In this document: piece by piece, positions 26,723 to 35,362 of the stretch
Position numbering within the stretch: position 1 is the stretch's first letter
How the letters are laid out: the number at the start of each line of letters is the position of its first letter
Source: Planctomycetota bacterium
Lineage (GTDB): Bacteria; Planctomycetota; J058; JAJDCP01
Assembly: GCA_029260765.1 (NCBI GenBank)
Contig: JAJDCP010000130.1
Location: 1 to 64,000 of the forward strand
DNA length: 64,000 nt
Direction of reading: 5' to 3'
Position numbers and translations under genes: made by a program
Notes under the pieces: model-generated
Databases searched by the model: none
The model's input: only the letters and a program-made list of their open reading frames with translations
Told to the model about the DNA's origin: nothing

Positions 26723-28065
26723 GACCCCTCAGGGCTGCCCAGCAGCATCGGTCCACGTCGTGGCCCCCGGCGTAGCACCCAGGCCGAGCGTATGCTTGCC
26801 AGAAAGCGCTGCACACCGGCGAGCACTCTGTCTGAGCGTGGGGAATGAAAGACCTCGAAGGCGTGTTGTGCCTGTGGCAACTCGATGCTGACCACGGGCG
26901 CGTGCGAGACCTCTCGAAGTCGTGCACCAAACCGGCGCGCGTCGGCGACCTGAGCGAGGCTGTCGTGGCTGCCATGTACGATGCAGAACGGGGGCGCCTC
27001 AGGATGCACACGGTGGTAGGGTGATGCCTGCCGGTAGGCTTCGGGATCCTCGAAGAACCCTTCCGGCATCACGACACGCCGCAGATAGCCCCCGTAGACA
27101 GGGTGAGGCCGGGTGCCATCGTGGTTCGTAAGATCGTAGATACCGTAGAAGGGGACGCAGGCCGCAACCCGTGTGTCCGCGTGTTCAAAACCCGGTTGCA
27201 GGCTGGGGTCGCCCGCACTCAAGGCCAGCAAAGAAGCCAGATGGGCGCCCGCAGAGCCTCCGCTGACGACGATGAACTCGGGGTCACCCCCGTACTGTTC
27301 GACATGGCGCTGCAGCCACACAAGGGCACGTTTCAGGTCGACCAATGGTTGTGGCAGGCGCGCTCGGGGACCGAGGCTGTAGTTGGCGGCGGCGCAGATC
27401 CAACCGGCGGCCGCCATGCGTTTGAGGAATGGTTGGGCCTGCTGCTGTTTGTGCCCGATCACCCAACCGCCGCCATGGATCCAGAGCAGAACCGGGGCAC
27501 GGTGTAAGGGCGCCCCACGTCGGCGGTACAGGTCGAGACGTCCGCGGGACTTCGGATGGGAGCGCAAGAACAGGCTGCCAAGGGTATCGCTGGCCTGGTT
27601 TCCGGGCGGCGCTGCGTAGTCGATATCGGCGATGCGTTCGACACGCCGGTCATCGAGCCGGAACGGAATCAGCCGCCTGCGGGGCTGGGGAACAGCGATC
27701 CGGGCGTGGGCCCGCGCCGTCCAGCCGTCCCGGTAGCTGGTGCCCAGACCGTCCTGCAAGGCTCTTTCAATCAGGCCCTCGCTGTTCCGTGCGGTCGTCA
27801 GCAGGGAAAACAGCCCCATTCCCGAGGCAAGGCTCGCCAACAAACCCAGCGATGCAGGCCAGAAGGCAAAGGCTCCGCTGGCGAGCGCCAGGGCCGCCAA
27901 GAGGGCGAGCCCGAGCAGGTGGTGGAGCGGCAGCTCGCTGGTCAACCAGCCCGCGAAGAAGCTGGGCACCGAAAACAAGTGTCCCGGCGGGCGGGGGAAG
28001 TGCGCATTGAGCGTGTAGAGCAGGCTACTGAGCCCGCAGATAGCATAGATCCAGCTCAACAACAT
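26716..28065 (-). CDS. Membrane-anchored alpha/beta-hydrolase (esterase, HSL-like)
   Basis: A 449-residue protein. The first 100 or so residues hold about three hydrophobic membrane segments (for example LLGLALLAALALASGAFAFW). The remainder is an alpha/beta hydrolase with the oxyanion motif HGGGW at 197-201, the nucleophile elbow GGSAG with Ser271, and the probable Asp368 (HGSHDSLAQV) and His401 (QAQHAFEVF). This arrangement fits carboxylesterases of the hormone-sensitive-lipase type, similar to those proposed to act on acylated membrane or storage lipids. The substrate is unknown. ATG start; convergent with menB. Confidence 0.87.
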
Positions 28066-28187
28066 CGCTCAGGGGCCTCGCCGCAGCCTGCCAGCTCGTT
28101 CCTCTGGCAGTGTAGACAGTGTAGCAAACGGCCCGCCGTCGAGAGGTACGCGATCGCGTGGGCGACGTGACGAATCGCGCAAGGCTC

Positions 28188-28215
28188 TGGACAGTCTGGT
28201 GTTGGACGCGATAAT
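28188..28215 (+). promoter_or_regulatory. Probable sigma70 promoter
   Basis: TGGACA at 28188-28193 and GATAAT at 28210-28215, spaced 16 bp, each differ from consensus by one base. They precede the small gene at 28268 and may drive the FHA/acc gene group. Confidence 0.55.
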
Positions 28216-28267
28216 ACAAACCGTGGATCTGTGTGTACAAGCTCGCGAGGGCACAAGGAGGCTTTGC

Positions 28268-28495
28268 ATGTTTGAAGCCTGGGAAACCGAAGCGGTCTGG
28301 GTGCGATGGGAAGGAGAGCCGGAGCACGGCTGCCCAGAGTACGCATTGGCAACCGATCTCCATGTCTACGAGACCTACCAGGGGCCCGTAGCCGGCCAGC
28401 TGAACTGGGCCGTGCAGGAAGATGCCTTCCTCTACTTCCACGACGGAAACCTGATCGGAGCCAGCGGCCCGATCCGACTCTGGAATTTCTCCTGA
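28268..28495 (+). CDS. Small acidic, aromatic-rich protein of unknown function
   Basis: A 75-residue protein from an ATG at 28268 with an excellent ribosome site (AAGGAGG, about 6 bp upstream). It is rich in Trp, Tyr and Glu (MFEAWETEAVWVRWEGEPEH, later HVYETYQGPVAGQLNWAVQE) and ends in a hydrophobic IRLWNF. It has no signal peptide or membrane segment, and I do not recognise a family. The good ribosome site and upstream promoter argue that it is real. It is followed after 12 bp by the FHA membrane protein. Confidence 0.7.
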   Translation: MFEAWETEAVWVRWEGEPEHGCPEYALATDLHVYETYQGPVAGQLNWAVQEDAFLYFHDGNLIGASGPIRLWNFS

Positions 28496-28507
28496 GATCC
28501 CCTCGTT

Positions 28508-29968
28508 GTGCCGCCTGCCGAGCGAGATCTCGGGCCGCGGCTCGACAAATCACCTCCCTTGATGCACTCTGTGGGCGTTGCTTCCATCCTACATGCCGGC
28601 AAGCCTGTCTACGGTGACGGGCTGGTCGCGCTTGGCACGGAAAGGCTTCGCGTGCGTGTCACCGTCCAGGTTTTTCGCGGCAAGTCGGCCGTCACGGCGT
28701 TCGATTTGCCGGGTGACGGGGAGCTGTTGTTGGGGCGGGACGCAGACGCTGGCCTGCGCGGCATCGAGCACGCAGATGGTGTCCATGCCCGCCTGGCCTT
28801 CACGCAGGGCCGCCTGTTGTTGAGCGATTCCGGTCTCTTTGATGGAGGCCGCCTGAAACGTGCCAGTGGTGGCGCGTGGATCGGTGTGGAGGCCGCGAGC
28901 GAAGTCGAGATCCGGCACGGCGACTCGCTCGAGTTTGTCGGCCACACGCTGCGTTGCACATTCTCCCCTCCGCCCAGCTCGGTGCATTCTGGTTCCGCAG
29001 AGATCCCTGTGCCGAGGAGCAGCCGTCTACCCAGCCTGCTCGACTCACAGACGGTGTTTGATCCCGATCAGGCAGCGACCCGGCGCCTGCCCACGTGGTG
29101 GCGCCCCGCCGTCCCGGATGGGCAAGAGAGTGCACCCCTGACCCCGCCTGCTCCGGCTCCTATCGACGAGGACGAGCCGATCTTGGCGGCGCTGAGCATG
29201 GCGGAGGATCCGACCGGCGGAGACCCCGAGGTTCCGGAAACGATCTCGGGTTTCGAGATTCCATCGCTGCCATCTCCGGCGGAGTCGGCAAAGATCATCT
29301 CGGAGCGTGCCCAGCAGCTGATGCCGGTGCGTCTGATTGTCATGGAGGGAGACGTTCCCCGCAGCCAGACTTTTGCAGGGGCGGTCTTGAAGATCGGGCG
29401 GGGCCGCAAACAGGACGTGCGTTTGAAAGATCCTTCGGTTTCGGCCAAACATGCTGAGATCCTCAAAGCGGGCGACGGGTTCTACGTGCGCGACCTGGGC
29501 AGCCGAAACCTTACGAAAGTCGACGGCCAACCGGTCGCCAAGCTGCAAGAGGTCGCGGTGTACAACAACAGCGTGATCTCATTTGGCGATACAGATTCGT
29601 TGTTTATCTGTGATAGCTACGCCCCGGGGACGTCGGCCAAGTGGGACGTCGGCCGCCACAACGTCTTGATGGGGCGTTTGTTCGATCTCGGAGTCATCGA
29701 AGGGGACTCTGCGCGCGAGGTTGAGCTCGCGATGCAACGCGCTCATACCAAGCTGATCGAGACCCTGGTACTCAAAGACATCCTGACCCCAAGCCAGTGG
29801 CTGGCGCTCAAGCATCAGCTGCCAGAATACGGCCTGGATGCGTCCGACGCGCCCACAGCGCTTCCCGCACCTGCCCGTAGCGCTTCGATCGCACTTTGGC
29901 TGGGGTTGATCTTGCTGATGCTGGCGGGGAGCGCCACGGTCTTGCTCGTCTGGGGCCCGAAATGGTAG
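28508..29968 (+). CDS. Double-FHA-domain protein with C-terminal membrane anchor
   Basis: A 486-residue protein from a GTG at 28508; the ATG at 28562 is an alternative, and neither has a strong ribosome site. A diverged FHA-like domain (about 50-155) contains GELLLGRDADAGLRGIEHAD. A proline-rich linker follows. A canonical FHA domain (about 290-375) has LKIGRGRKQDVRLKDPSVSA-KHAEI and VRDLGSRNLTKVDG, with the phosphothreonine-binding Arg, Ser, His and Asn positions intact. A single membrane helix (ALWLGLILLMLAGSATVLL) ends the protein. It probably reads Thr-phosphorylation by a Hanks kinase on the inner face of the membrane. Confidence 0.88.
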   Translation: MPPAERDLGPRLDKSPPLMHSVGVASILHAGKPVYGDGLVALGTERLRVRVTVQVFRGKSAVTAFDLPGDGELLLGRDADAGLRGIEHADGVHARLAFTQGRLLLSDSGLFDGGRLKRASGGAWIGVEAASEVEIRHGDSLEFVGHTLRCTFSPPPSSVHSGSAEIPVPRSSRLPSLLDSQTVFDPDQAATRRLPTWWRPAVPDGQESAPLTPPAPAPIDEDEPILAALSMAEDPTGGDPEVPETISGFEIPSLPSPAESAKIISERAQQLMPVRLIVMEGDVPRSQTFAGAVLKIGRGRKQDVRLKDPSVSAKHAEILKAGDGFYVRDLGSRNLTKVDGQPVAKLQEVAVYNNSVISFGDTDSLFICDSYAPGTSAKWDVGRHNVLMGRLFDLGVIEGDSAREVELAMQRAHTKLIETLVLKDILTPSQWLALKHQLPEYGLDASDAPTALPAPARSASIALWLGLILLMLAGSATVLLVWGPKW

Positions 29969-30076
29969 ATTCCTGGACATGAAACGAACCAGCTCGTGGG
30001 GCAACTCGGGCCCTGCGGCCGAGAGCCACGGCTCTCAAGGTCGTATGCGAGCGTAGTCTGCAAGGAAGGATCGATC

Positions 30077-30472
30077 ATGGCTGAATGGCGGACACGGCGT
30101 TCTCCGATCTTCAAATATATTGGTATCGCTTTGTTGGTAGGGGCCTTGGGCTTCGTGGTTTGGAAGGTCGCGATTCCCAAGTACATCGAGAACCGGGACA
30201 ACTGGGTGACCAGCGAAATTGCCGTCGAATTCATCAAAAAGAGCGCGGCGTACTACCGCCATATCGGCGTGGGTGATCCCACGCGCGAATCGACCACCTA
30301 CTCGATGAAGGGCACAGTCAAATGGGCCGACTTGCGATTCAAGGTCAAGGGTGACAGGGGTACGGGAGTCGTCGAGATGCAAATGGAGCACAGAGCAGGC
30401 ACCGAGTGGGTGCCACGCAGCGGGACCCTCACTATCAGTGGGCAAACGGTGGCCCACGACTTGTTCGACTAG
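30077..30472 (+). CDS. Single-pass membrane protein of unknown function
   Basis: A 131-residue protein. The ATG at 30077 follows AAGGAAGGA. A basic N-terminus (MAEWRTRRSPIFKY) is followed by one membrane helix (IGIALLVGALGFVVWKVAI) and an outside domain of about 95 residues with mixed beta character (STTYSMKGTVKWADLRFKVK, GVVEMQMEHRAGTEWVPRSG). The pattern resembles small DUF-type proteins with a cystatin-like outside domain, such as cytochrome oxidase assembly Coa1-like proteins, but this is only a fold-level impression. It sits between two FHA genes. Confidence 0.72.
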   Translation: MAEWRTRRSPIFKYIGIALLVGALGFVVWKVAIPKYIENRDNWVTSEIAVEFIKKSAAYYRHIGVGDPTRESTTYSMKGTVKWADLRFKVKGDRGTGVVEMQMEHRAGTEWVPRSGTLTISGQTVAHDLFD

Positions 30473-30672
30473 CGCCGCAGCTCTGCAAGCAGGGGAATCT
30501 GCGCTGGTCGCCATGACCTGCTTGGGCACAAGGATGCCTCCCAGCCTTGTGGCAGCAGCCGCAGGGAAGCCAGCGAGGGGCCGTGCGAGGCTGGGGACGC
30601 CGATTGACACGCTCCCGGGGCGGCGCTATGCTGGGCGCTCATATTCCGGAGTTTCAGCTGGTCGAGGATTCG

Positions 30673-30954
30673 ATGGCGAAACTGATCGTCCTGGGGCCTG
30701 AGGGTGCCCAATGTTACGAGGTCGGGGAAAAGGCCGTGATCGGACGCGAGCCGACGTGCGACGTGCCGATCGACGATGGTGCCTCGTCTCGGCGCCATTG
30801 CGTCGTAGAGCGACGCGGCGAGGCGTTTTTTCTGCGCGACCTGGGAAGCTCCAATGGGACCAAGGTCAATTCGGAGAAGGTCTCCGAGGTCGAGCTGAGC
30901 AGCGACGACCAGATCAAGGTCGGCACCACCATACTGGTGTTCGAAAACGATTGA
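30673..30954 (+). CDS. Small stand-alone FHA-domain protein
   Basis: A 93-residue protein that is almost entirely one FHA domain. It has AVIGREPTCDVPIDDGASSR-RHC, with the phosphothreonine-binding Arg and Ser, then FFLRDLGSSNGTKVNSEKV with the Asn. The ATG at 30673 has GAGG 5 bp upstream. Such proteins bind Thr-phosphorylated partners. It directly precedes accB, 57 bp away, so it may be co-expressed with acetyl-CoA carboxylase genes; whether it acts on them is unknown. Confidence 0.88.
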   Translation: MAKLIVLGPEGAQCYEVGEKAVIGREPTCDVPIDDGASSRRHCVVERRGEAFFLRDLGSSNGTKVNSEKVSEVELSSDDQIKVGTTILVFEND

Positions 30955-31011
30955 TGCCTGCGCTGCGCGGGCGAACTACCGCGTCGTTGGGTGGCGCACG
31001 GAGGAAGCTCT

Positions 31012-31467
31012 GTGGAGCTTGAGCTCGATTGGATCCGGAGCCTGGCAGAGATCGTTTCCAGCCATGGGCTGACCGAGCTGCAACTCAAAGACGGCGAGCG
31101 TGAGATTACGTTGTCGCGTGAAGGGCCTCGCATTGTCGCCGCAACCGCAGTACCGGAAGCCGCCGCTCTCCTGGCTCCGGCGGGGTTGACGCCGGCTGCG
31201 GTGTCGGCGGAGCCAGATGATCTGCATGTGGAGATCAAGTCTCCGATGGTGGGAACCTTCTACCGTTCGCCAAGCCCCGAGGCGGGCCCGTTTGTCGATC
31301 CGGGAGACGAGATCGGCGACGAGACAGTTCTGTGCATCATCGAGGCGATGAAGGTCATGAATGAGATCAAGGCGGAGATGCAGGGCATCGTGGCAGATGT
31401 CCTGGTCGAGAACGGAGAAGCCGTCGAATACGGGCAGCCCCTCTTCCTGGTGCGCCGCAAGATCTGA
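31012..31467 (+). CDS. accB: Biotin carboxyl carrier protein of acetyl-CoA carboxylase
   Basis: A 151-residue carrier that holds the carboxybiotin arm for malonyl-CoA synthesis. The GTG at 31012 with GGAGGAAG upstream is preferred to the earlier in-frame GTG at 30991. The N-terminal part ([20 protein letters not shown]) and an Ala/Pro linker lead to the biotinyl domain with [20 protein letters not shown] and the modified Lys114 in [14 protein letters not shown]. The length matches other AccB proteins. accC follows after 25 bp, the usual arrangement. Confidence 0.97.
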   Translation: MELELDWIRSLAEIVSSHGLTELQLKDGEREITLSREGPRIVAATAVPEAAALLAPAGLTPAAVSAEPDDLHVEIKSPMVGTFYRSPSPEAGPFVDPGDEIGDETVLCIIEAMKVMNEIKAEMQGIVADVLVENGEAVEYGQPLFLVRRKI

Positions 31468-31492
31468 CCGACCCTCCTGAAACGGTAGCTAC

Positions 31493-32836
31493 ATGTTCTC
31501 CAGAATCTTGATCGCCAACCGAGGCGAGATTGCGCGGCGGATCATCCAGGCCTGCCGCGAGCTCGATATCGATCCCGTCTGTGTCTATTCCGAAGCAGAC
31601 CGGGACAATATGTACCTGCGCTATGCGGCAGAGTCCATCTGCATTGGGCCCGCCAACAGCGGCTCCAGCTACCTGGACATCCGCCGGATCATCAGTGCGG
31701 CCGAGATCGCCGATGTCGAAGCGATCCATCCGGGTTACGGCTTCCTTTCGGAGAACGCACATTTCGCCGAAGTCTGCCGATCCTGCCGCATCCGCTTCAT
31801 CGGTCCGAGCCCGGAAGTGATCGCGACGATGGGGAATAAGGTTCGAGCGCGTGAGCTGGCGCGCAAGGCCGGCTTGCCGGTGATCCCCGGTTCGGCATCT
31901 TCGGTCGAGAGCGAGCAGGAAGCGCTGGCCATCGCACATGAGATCGGTTTCCCGGTGTTGGTGAAGGCAGCCGCGGGAGGCGGAGGCCGCGGGATGCGTG
32001 TCGCCCACAACGACATCAGCCTCTACAACGCCTTCTCGGCCGCCAAATCCGAAGCGGGAGCGGCATTCAACGACGCGACGGTCTATCTCGAGAAGTACAT
32101 CGGCAGTGCCCGACACATCGAGTTCCAGATCGTGGCCGACAACTATGGAAACATCATCCATCTGGGCGAACGAGACTGTTCGATCCAGCGTCGGCATCAA
32201 AAGCTGATCGAAGAGGCTCCCTCGCTGCGGCTCAATCCCGAGTTGCGCGAGCGTATGGGAGCTGACGCGGTCAAGCTTGCGCGTGCGGCGGGGTACACCA
32301 GCGTCGGCACCGTCGAGTTCCTGCTCGACCTCGAAGACAACTACTATTTCATCGAGATGAACACCCGCTTGCAAGTCGAGCATCCGGTCACCGAGTTCGT
32401 GACGGGTTGGGACCTGGTCAAAGAACAGCTGCTGCTTGCCAACGGCAAGCGTTTGACCCTCAAACAGGAAGATATCGTGACGCGCGGTCACGCTATCGAG
32501 TGCCGCATCAACGCCGAAGACTACAAGAACGACTTCAAGCCTTCGCCAGGCACCATCGGCCGCTATTTCCCGCCGGGCGGCATCGGCGTGCGCGTGGACA
32601 CGCACGTGTTCGGGGGGTTCCGGGTCTCGCCGCATTACGACTCGATGATCGCCAAAGTCATCGTGCATCGTGCGAACCGCAAAGAGGCGATCCACGCGAT
32701 GAAGCAGGCGCTCGATGAGTACGTGATCGAGGGCATCGAGACGAACATCGGGCTGCACACCGACCTGCTGAATCGGGTCGCATTCATCCGGGGCACCGCG
32801 GACACGACCTGGGTCGAACAGATCCTCGACTTCTGA
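31493..32836 (+). CDS. accC: Biotin carboxylase subunit of acetyl-CoA carboxylase
   Basis: An ATP-grasp enzyme of 447 residues that carboxylates the biotin of AccB using bicarbonate and ATP. It begins ILIANRGEIARRIIQACREL and has IHPGYGFLSENAHFAE, the glycine-rich ATP loop KAAAGGGGRGMRVAH, EKYIGSARHIEFQIVAD, ERDCSIQRRHQKLIEEAPS and FIEMNTRLQVEHPVTE, all diagnostic. Length is typical. The stop codon abuts a 22-bp perfect palindrome and the MITE-like repeat. The carboxyltransferase genes accA and accD are not in the window. Confidence 0.98.
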   Translation: MFSRILIANRGEIARRIIQACRELDIDPVCVYSEADRDNMYLRYAAESICIGPANSGSSYLDIRRIISAAEIADVEAIHPGYGFLSENAHFAEVCRSCRIRFIGPSPEVIATMGNKVRARELARKAGLPVIPGSASSVESEQEALAIAHEIGFPVLVKAAAGGGGRGMRVAHNDISLYNAFSAAKSEAGAAFNDATVYLEKYIGSARHIEFQIVADNYGNIIHLGERDCSIQRRHQKLIEEAPSLRLNPELRERMGADAVKLARAAGYTSVGTVEFLLDLEDNYYFIEMNTRLQVEHPVTEFVTGWDLVKEQLLLANGKRLTLKQEDIVTRGHAIECRINAEDYKNDFKPSPGTIGRYFPPGGIGVRVDTHVFGGFRVSPHYDSMIAKVIVHRANRKEAIHAMKQALDEYVIEGIETNIGLHTDLLNRVAFIRGTADTTWVEQILDF

Positions 32837-32856
32837 CAGGCTCCTAGGAGCCTGTC
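32835..32856. other. 22-bp perfect palindrome at the accC stop
   Basis: The arm GACAGGCTCCT is followed directly by its reverse complement. It begins inside the accC stop codon and runs into the left terminal arm of the adjacent repeat element. It could fold as a hairpin that ends or stabilises the accC transcript, although no T-run follows. Confidence 0.75.
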
Positions 32857-33004
32857 GGAGTGCTCGCTTCACAGAGCACTACGGCGGCGGGCCGCTGCCT
32901 TCGTTGTCCTCCTCGACGGCCATCCGGGCCACCTGCGTCGTCCGCCTCGGCATCGACCCACCGGCGCAGCACTCCGTTTCACGAGTTCTCCGACACGCTC
33001 CTAG
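32844..33004 (-). repeat. Dispersed repeat, copy B, with terminal inverted repeats (MITE-like)
   Basis: The 161-bp element is bounded by CTAGGAGCCTGTCGGAG (32844-32860) and its inverted partner at 32988-33004, 16 of 17 positions matching. Its core matches copies A and C in the inverse orientation (TGCGCCGGTGGGTCGATG, GGCGGACGACGCAG, GAGGAGGACAACGAAG). It encodes no protein. It fills the space between accC and the zinc-ribbon gene exactly, and the stop codon of the latter lies in its right arm. Its terminal arms differ from those of copy C although the cores match. Confidence 0.75.
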
Positions 33005-33225
33005 TCCATCGCACAGGCTCCCGGCCCGCGCGGATCCCCGCAAGTTCCGCAACCTCCCGGGCCCATTTGTGGCGCTGGCGGGCTGCTGGTGCTGGCAGAA
33101 AAGCGTGACAGCTGTTTGACCAGCTTGTCACTGGCGCATTCTGGACAGTGCGGAGTCCTACCACCGCGAACCAGGGTCTCGAAGGCGTGGCCACACGGCT
33201 CGCAGACATACTCGAATAGCGGCAT
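33001..33225 (-). CDS. FmdB-family zinc-ribbon protein
   Basis: A 74-residue protein that starts MPLFEYVCEPCGHAFE and continues to HCPECAS, giving the Cys-x2-Cys ... Cys-x2-Cys zinc ribbon of the FmdB/CxxC_CXXC_SSSS family. The C-terminus is Gly/Cys-rich (GPGGCGTCGDPRG), as in many members. The family is thought to be a small regulatory or nucleic-acid-binding protein, with no firm role. The ATG overlaps the stop of the upstream gene (TGATG). The TAG stop lies in the terminal arm of the repeat element, so the natural C-terminus may have been altered by its insertion. Confidence 0.88.
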   Translation of the reverse strand: MPLFEYVCEPCGHAFETLVRGGRTPHCPECASDKLVKQLSRFSASTSSPPAPQMGPGGCGTCGDPRGPGACAMD

Positions 33226-34049
33226 CAGTCGTCCTCCTGTCCGTCAGCAGCCTGCGGCAAGCGTTGTGCCACCGCCAGGATGCGCCTCCACCAGGGCTCG
33301 AAACTGTCGAGCACCTCGGGGTGACGGGTCACCACGTGTTTACTGACTTCCTGGCACGCGCGTAGCCAACGATCTCCGGCCGCGGAGTCTGCCTCCGCGA
33401 CGGCGCGCACCAACTCCTCTTCGATACACGAAAAGGCGACGTAGTCGAGCCGCAGAGTATGGGGCTCGGGGCGCTGCAGTAGCTCGTGCGCGAGCGCAAA
33501 AGCGGCCTGCGAGCTCCGCAGCCCTTCGGGGTTCAGCTCGCCGTCGCTGGCGAACAACGCGGCGTAGCGATCTTCAGAGTCCAGACCTGCTGAGAGCGCG
33601 TCGCGGGTGGCCAGGTGCCAGAGCATGTAGGCATGCCAGAAGCCCAGATCACCCGCTTGCGGGTTCCGCGCCAGGCCCTCCTGGATCAGCAGCAGACCAC
33701 GGCGTACCCAGCGCCAACGGGCCTCTGGAGTGCCTTCATGCGCCGGCAGGTTGTAGGCCATGTTGAAGGCGTTGAAGCTCCAGGCCTCGGTCAGCTCGGG
33801 GCTGAGCTCACTGATCAGCCCGTACAAAAACGGCAGCTCGAAGAAGTCACCCTCCTCTTGCAACTGGATCGCCCGCAGCCAGAGAAGATCGACAGTCAGG
33901 CCTTTGAAGCCTCCCAACAACACGGGCGCCAACAACTCGCTCGCCCCTGTCTGGGGCTTGAGTTGCTCTGCCTGGCGTGCACGCAGCCAGTGTGCAGCGG
34001 CGAAGAGCAGCGCGATGACGAGCATAGACAGTCCGCGTCGTCCCCTCAT
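33225..34049 (-). CDS. Membrane-anchored helical protein of unknown function in ABC operon
   Basis: A 274-residue protein from the ATG at 34049, which overlaps the permease stop (ATGA). A basic start and one membrane helix (LSMLVIALLFAAAHWL) precede a helical domain rich in Trp and Leu with TPR-like spacing, for example WSFNAFNMAYNLPAHEGTPE and FWHAYMLWHLATRD. It resembles unnamed tetratricopeptide-like proteins found with gliding-type or ABC-2 exporter genes in planctomycetes. Co-translation with the ABC ATPase and permease suggests it is a periplasmic or accessory part of that exporter. No enzymatic motif was seen. Confidence 0.8.
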   Translation of the reverse strand: MRGRRGLSMLVIALLFAAAHWLRARQAEQLKPQTGASELLAPVLLGGFKGLTVDLLWLRAIQLQEEGDFFELPFLYGLISELSPELTEAWSFNAFNMAYNLPAHEGTPEARWRWVRRGLLLIQEGLARNPQAGDLGFWHAYMLWHLATRDALSAGLDSEDRYAALFASDGELNPEGLRSSQAAFALAHELLQRPEPHTLRLDYVAFSCIEEELVRAVAEADSAAGDRWLRACQEVSKHVVTRHPEVLDSFEPWWRRILAVAQRLPQAADGQEDD

Positions 34050-35362
34050 GAAAGGTCTCTCCGCCGAAAAGCCACACAACCCACCAGCAACAGTAACGCC
34101 GTAAAGCCGATTGCAAAGCGCGCCTGCTCCACCAGATGCACGCCGGGAATCGCGCGCCCCGCCCGAAAGGCGGGCTCGGGATTGTAGCGTGCGAAATCGG
34201 GATACAGGGTCAGCGCGCGCAACAGACCCGCGCGCAACACCAGCTCTGTCCAGGTCGCTGGCGACGCGACGCGTTCCGCGAGCACCCGAGCGATCTCTCC
34301 TGCCGGTGACGCGTGCTCAAAGTCGGGCAGGACCAGTGTGCCGGGCATGGGAGGCGTGCCTCCGGCAGAGAAACGCAGGACATTGCCAACGAATTCGTGG
34401 CTCCAGCCGACGCACAGAAAGGCTCCCAGCAGCAGGACGGCGACCCAGCCGCTCAGGCGTGTGGAGGCTGCGACTCCGAGCCCGATCAGTGGGAGGCTGC
34501 CAAGGAAGATCAACAGCATCCCTCGCAAGAACTGTTGCCAGGCAGGCAGTCCTGCGTGTGCGAGGAAGACGCCCGACTCTGGGTCGCCAAACAGCCCCTT
34601 GCGTGGATCGAGGCCAATCAGCGTGCGTTCGCCAGGAAAGATCTCGACCACGAAGTCTTCATAGGAAGCCCCGGCAGGCAATGCCAGGCGGGTGGGGGCC
34701 GCAACGCCCAACTCCAGCTCGAGTGTGTCTGCCCGGCCCGTGTGGACCAGCCGCACCAGGCCGCCGCGGCGTCCCCCTCCTTCGTGCAGCACGCGCGGGG
34801 CCACGATCAGAAACGCGCCCTCGCCGCTGACTCCTTGCCAGTGGAAGCGCAGGCTCGCCGGAGGCCGTTGGTGTCCGAGGAAGACCACGCCGTCGGCTGG
34901 AGCCAGTTCACCATCGCGAGAGAGCTCGATGCGCGTCGGCATTTCGGGCTCGGCAAACGCCCGCTCGACTTCCGGGAGTGCGGTCGGGAGTGCCAGGCAC
35001 AGAAAGATCGCCAGCAACAGCACCCCGGCAAGACTCGCAACGTACAGAGCGCAACCTGCGAAACACCCGACCACATAGGCCCAGCGCGGCAATCCCGCCC
35101 CGAGCAGCGCTCCTGCCCGGCGCTCATCCAGCTCGCCGGGGAGTGCCAGGCTGGCCAGAAGCAGCCCACCCAGCCAGCAGATCGCGGTGCTCAGCCAACT
35201 GGCGACGCGGCAAAAGAGCCACCAATCTTCGGCTCGTCCCTGCTCGGAGAGCCGGACCACCGCAAGCAGGAAGCCCGCCAGCAGCCCGAGCAGAAGCAGG
35301 CGCCGACGGCCGAGGCCGCGGTAGACCACCAGGCTCCAGGAGAAACAGGCAGACCACTTCAC
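34046..35362 (-). CDS. ABC-2-type transporter permease with large outside domain
   Basis: A 438-residue membrane protein from a GTG at 35362 that overlaps the ATPase stop (GTGA). Hydrophobic segments lie near the N-terminus (RRLLLLGLLAGFLLAV, ICWLGGLLLASLAL, AGVLLLAIFLCLALPTALP), then a soluble domain of about 150 residues (about 135-285) rich in beta structure, then further segments (FLGSLPLIGLGVAAS, WVAVLLLGAFLCVGWS, FAIGFTALLLLVGCVAF). This matches ABC-2 permeases with an extracytoplasmic domain. The substrate cannot be read from sequence. It forms one operon with the ATPase and two further genes. Confidence 0.85.
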   Translation of the reverse strand: MKWSACFSWSLVVYRGLGRRRLLLLGLLAGFLLAVVRLSEQGRAEDWWLFCRVASWLSTAICWLGGLLLASLALPGELDERRAGALLGAGLPRWAYVVGCFAGCALYVASLAGVLLLAIFLCLALPTALPEVERAFAEPEMPTRIELSRDGELAPADGVVFLGHQRPPASLRFHWQGVSGEGAFLIVAPRVLHEGGGRRGGLVRLVHTGRADTLELELGVAAPTRLALPAGASYEDFVVEIFPGERTLIGLDPRKGLFGDPESGVFLAHAGLPAWQQFLRGMLLIFLGSLPLIGLGVAASTRLSGWVAVLLLGAFLCVGWSHEFVGNVLRFSAGGTPPMPGTLVLPDFEHASPAGEIARVLAERVASPATWTELVLRAGLLRALTLYPDFARYNPEPAFRAGRAIPGVHLVEQARFAIGFTALLLLVGCVAFRRRDLS

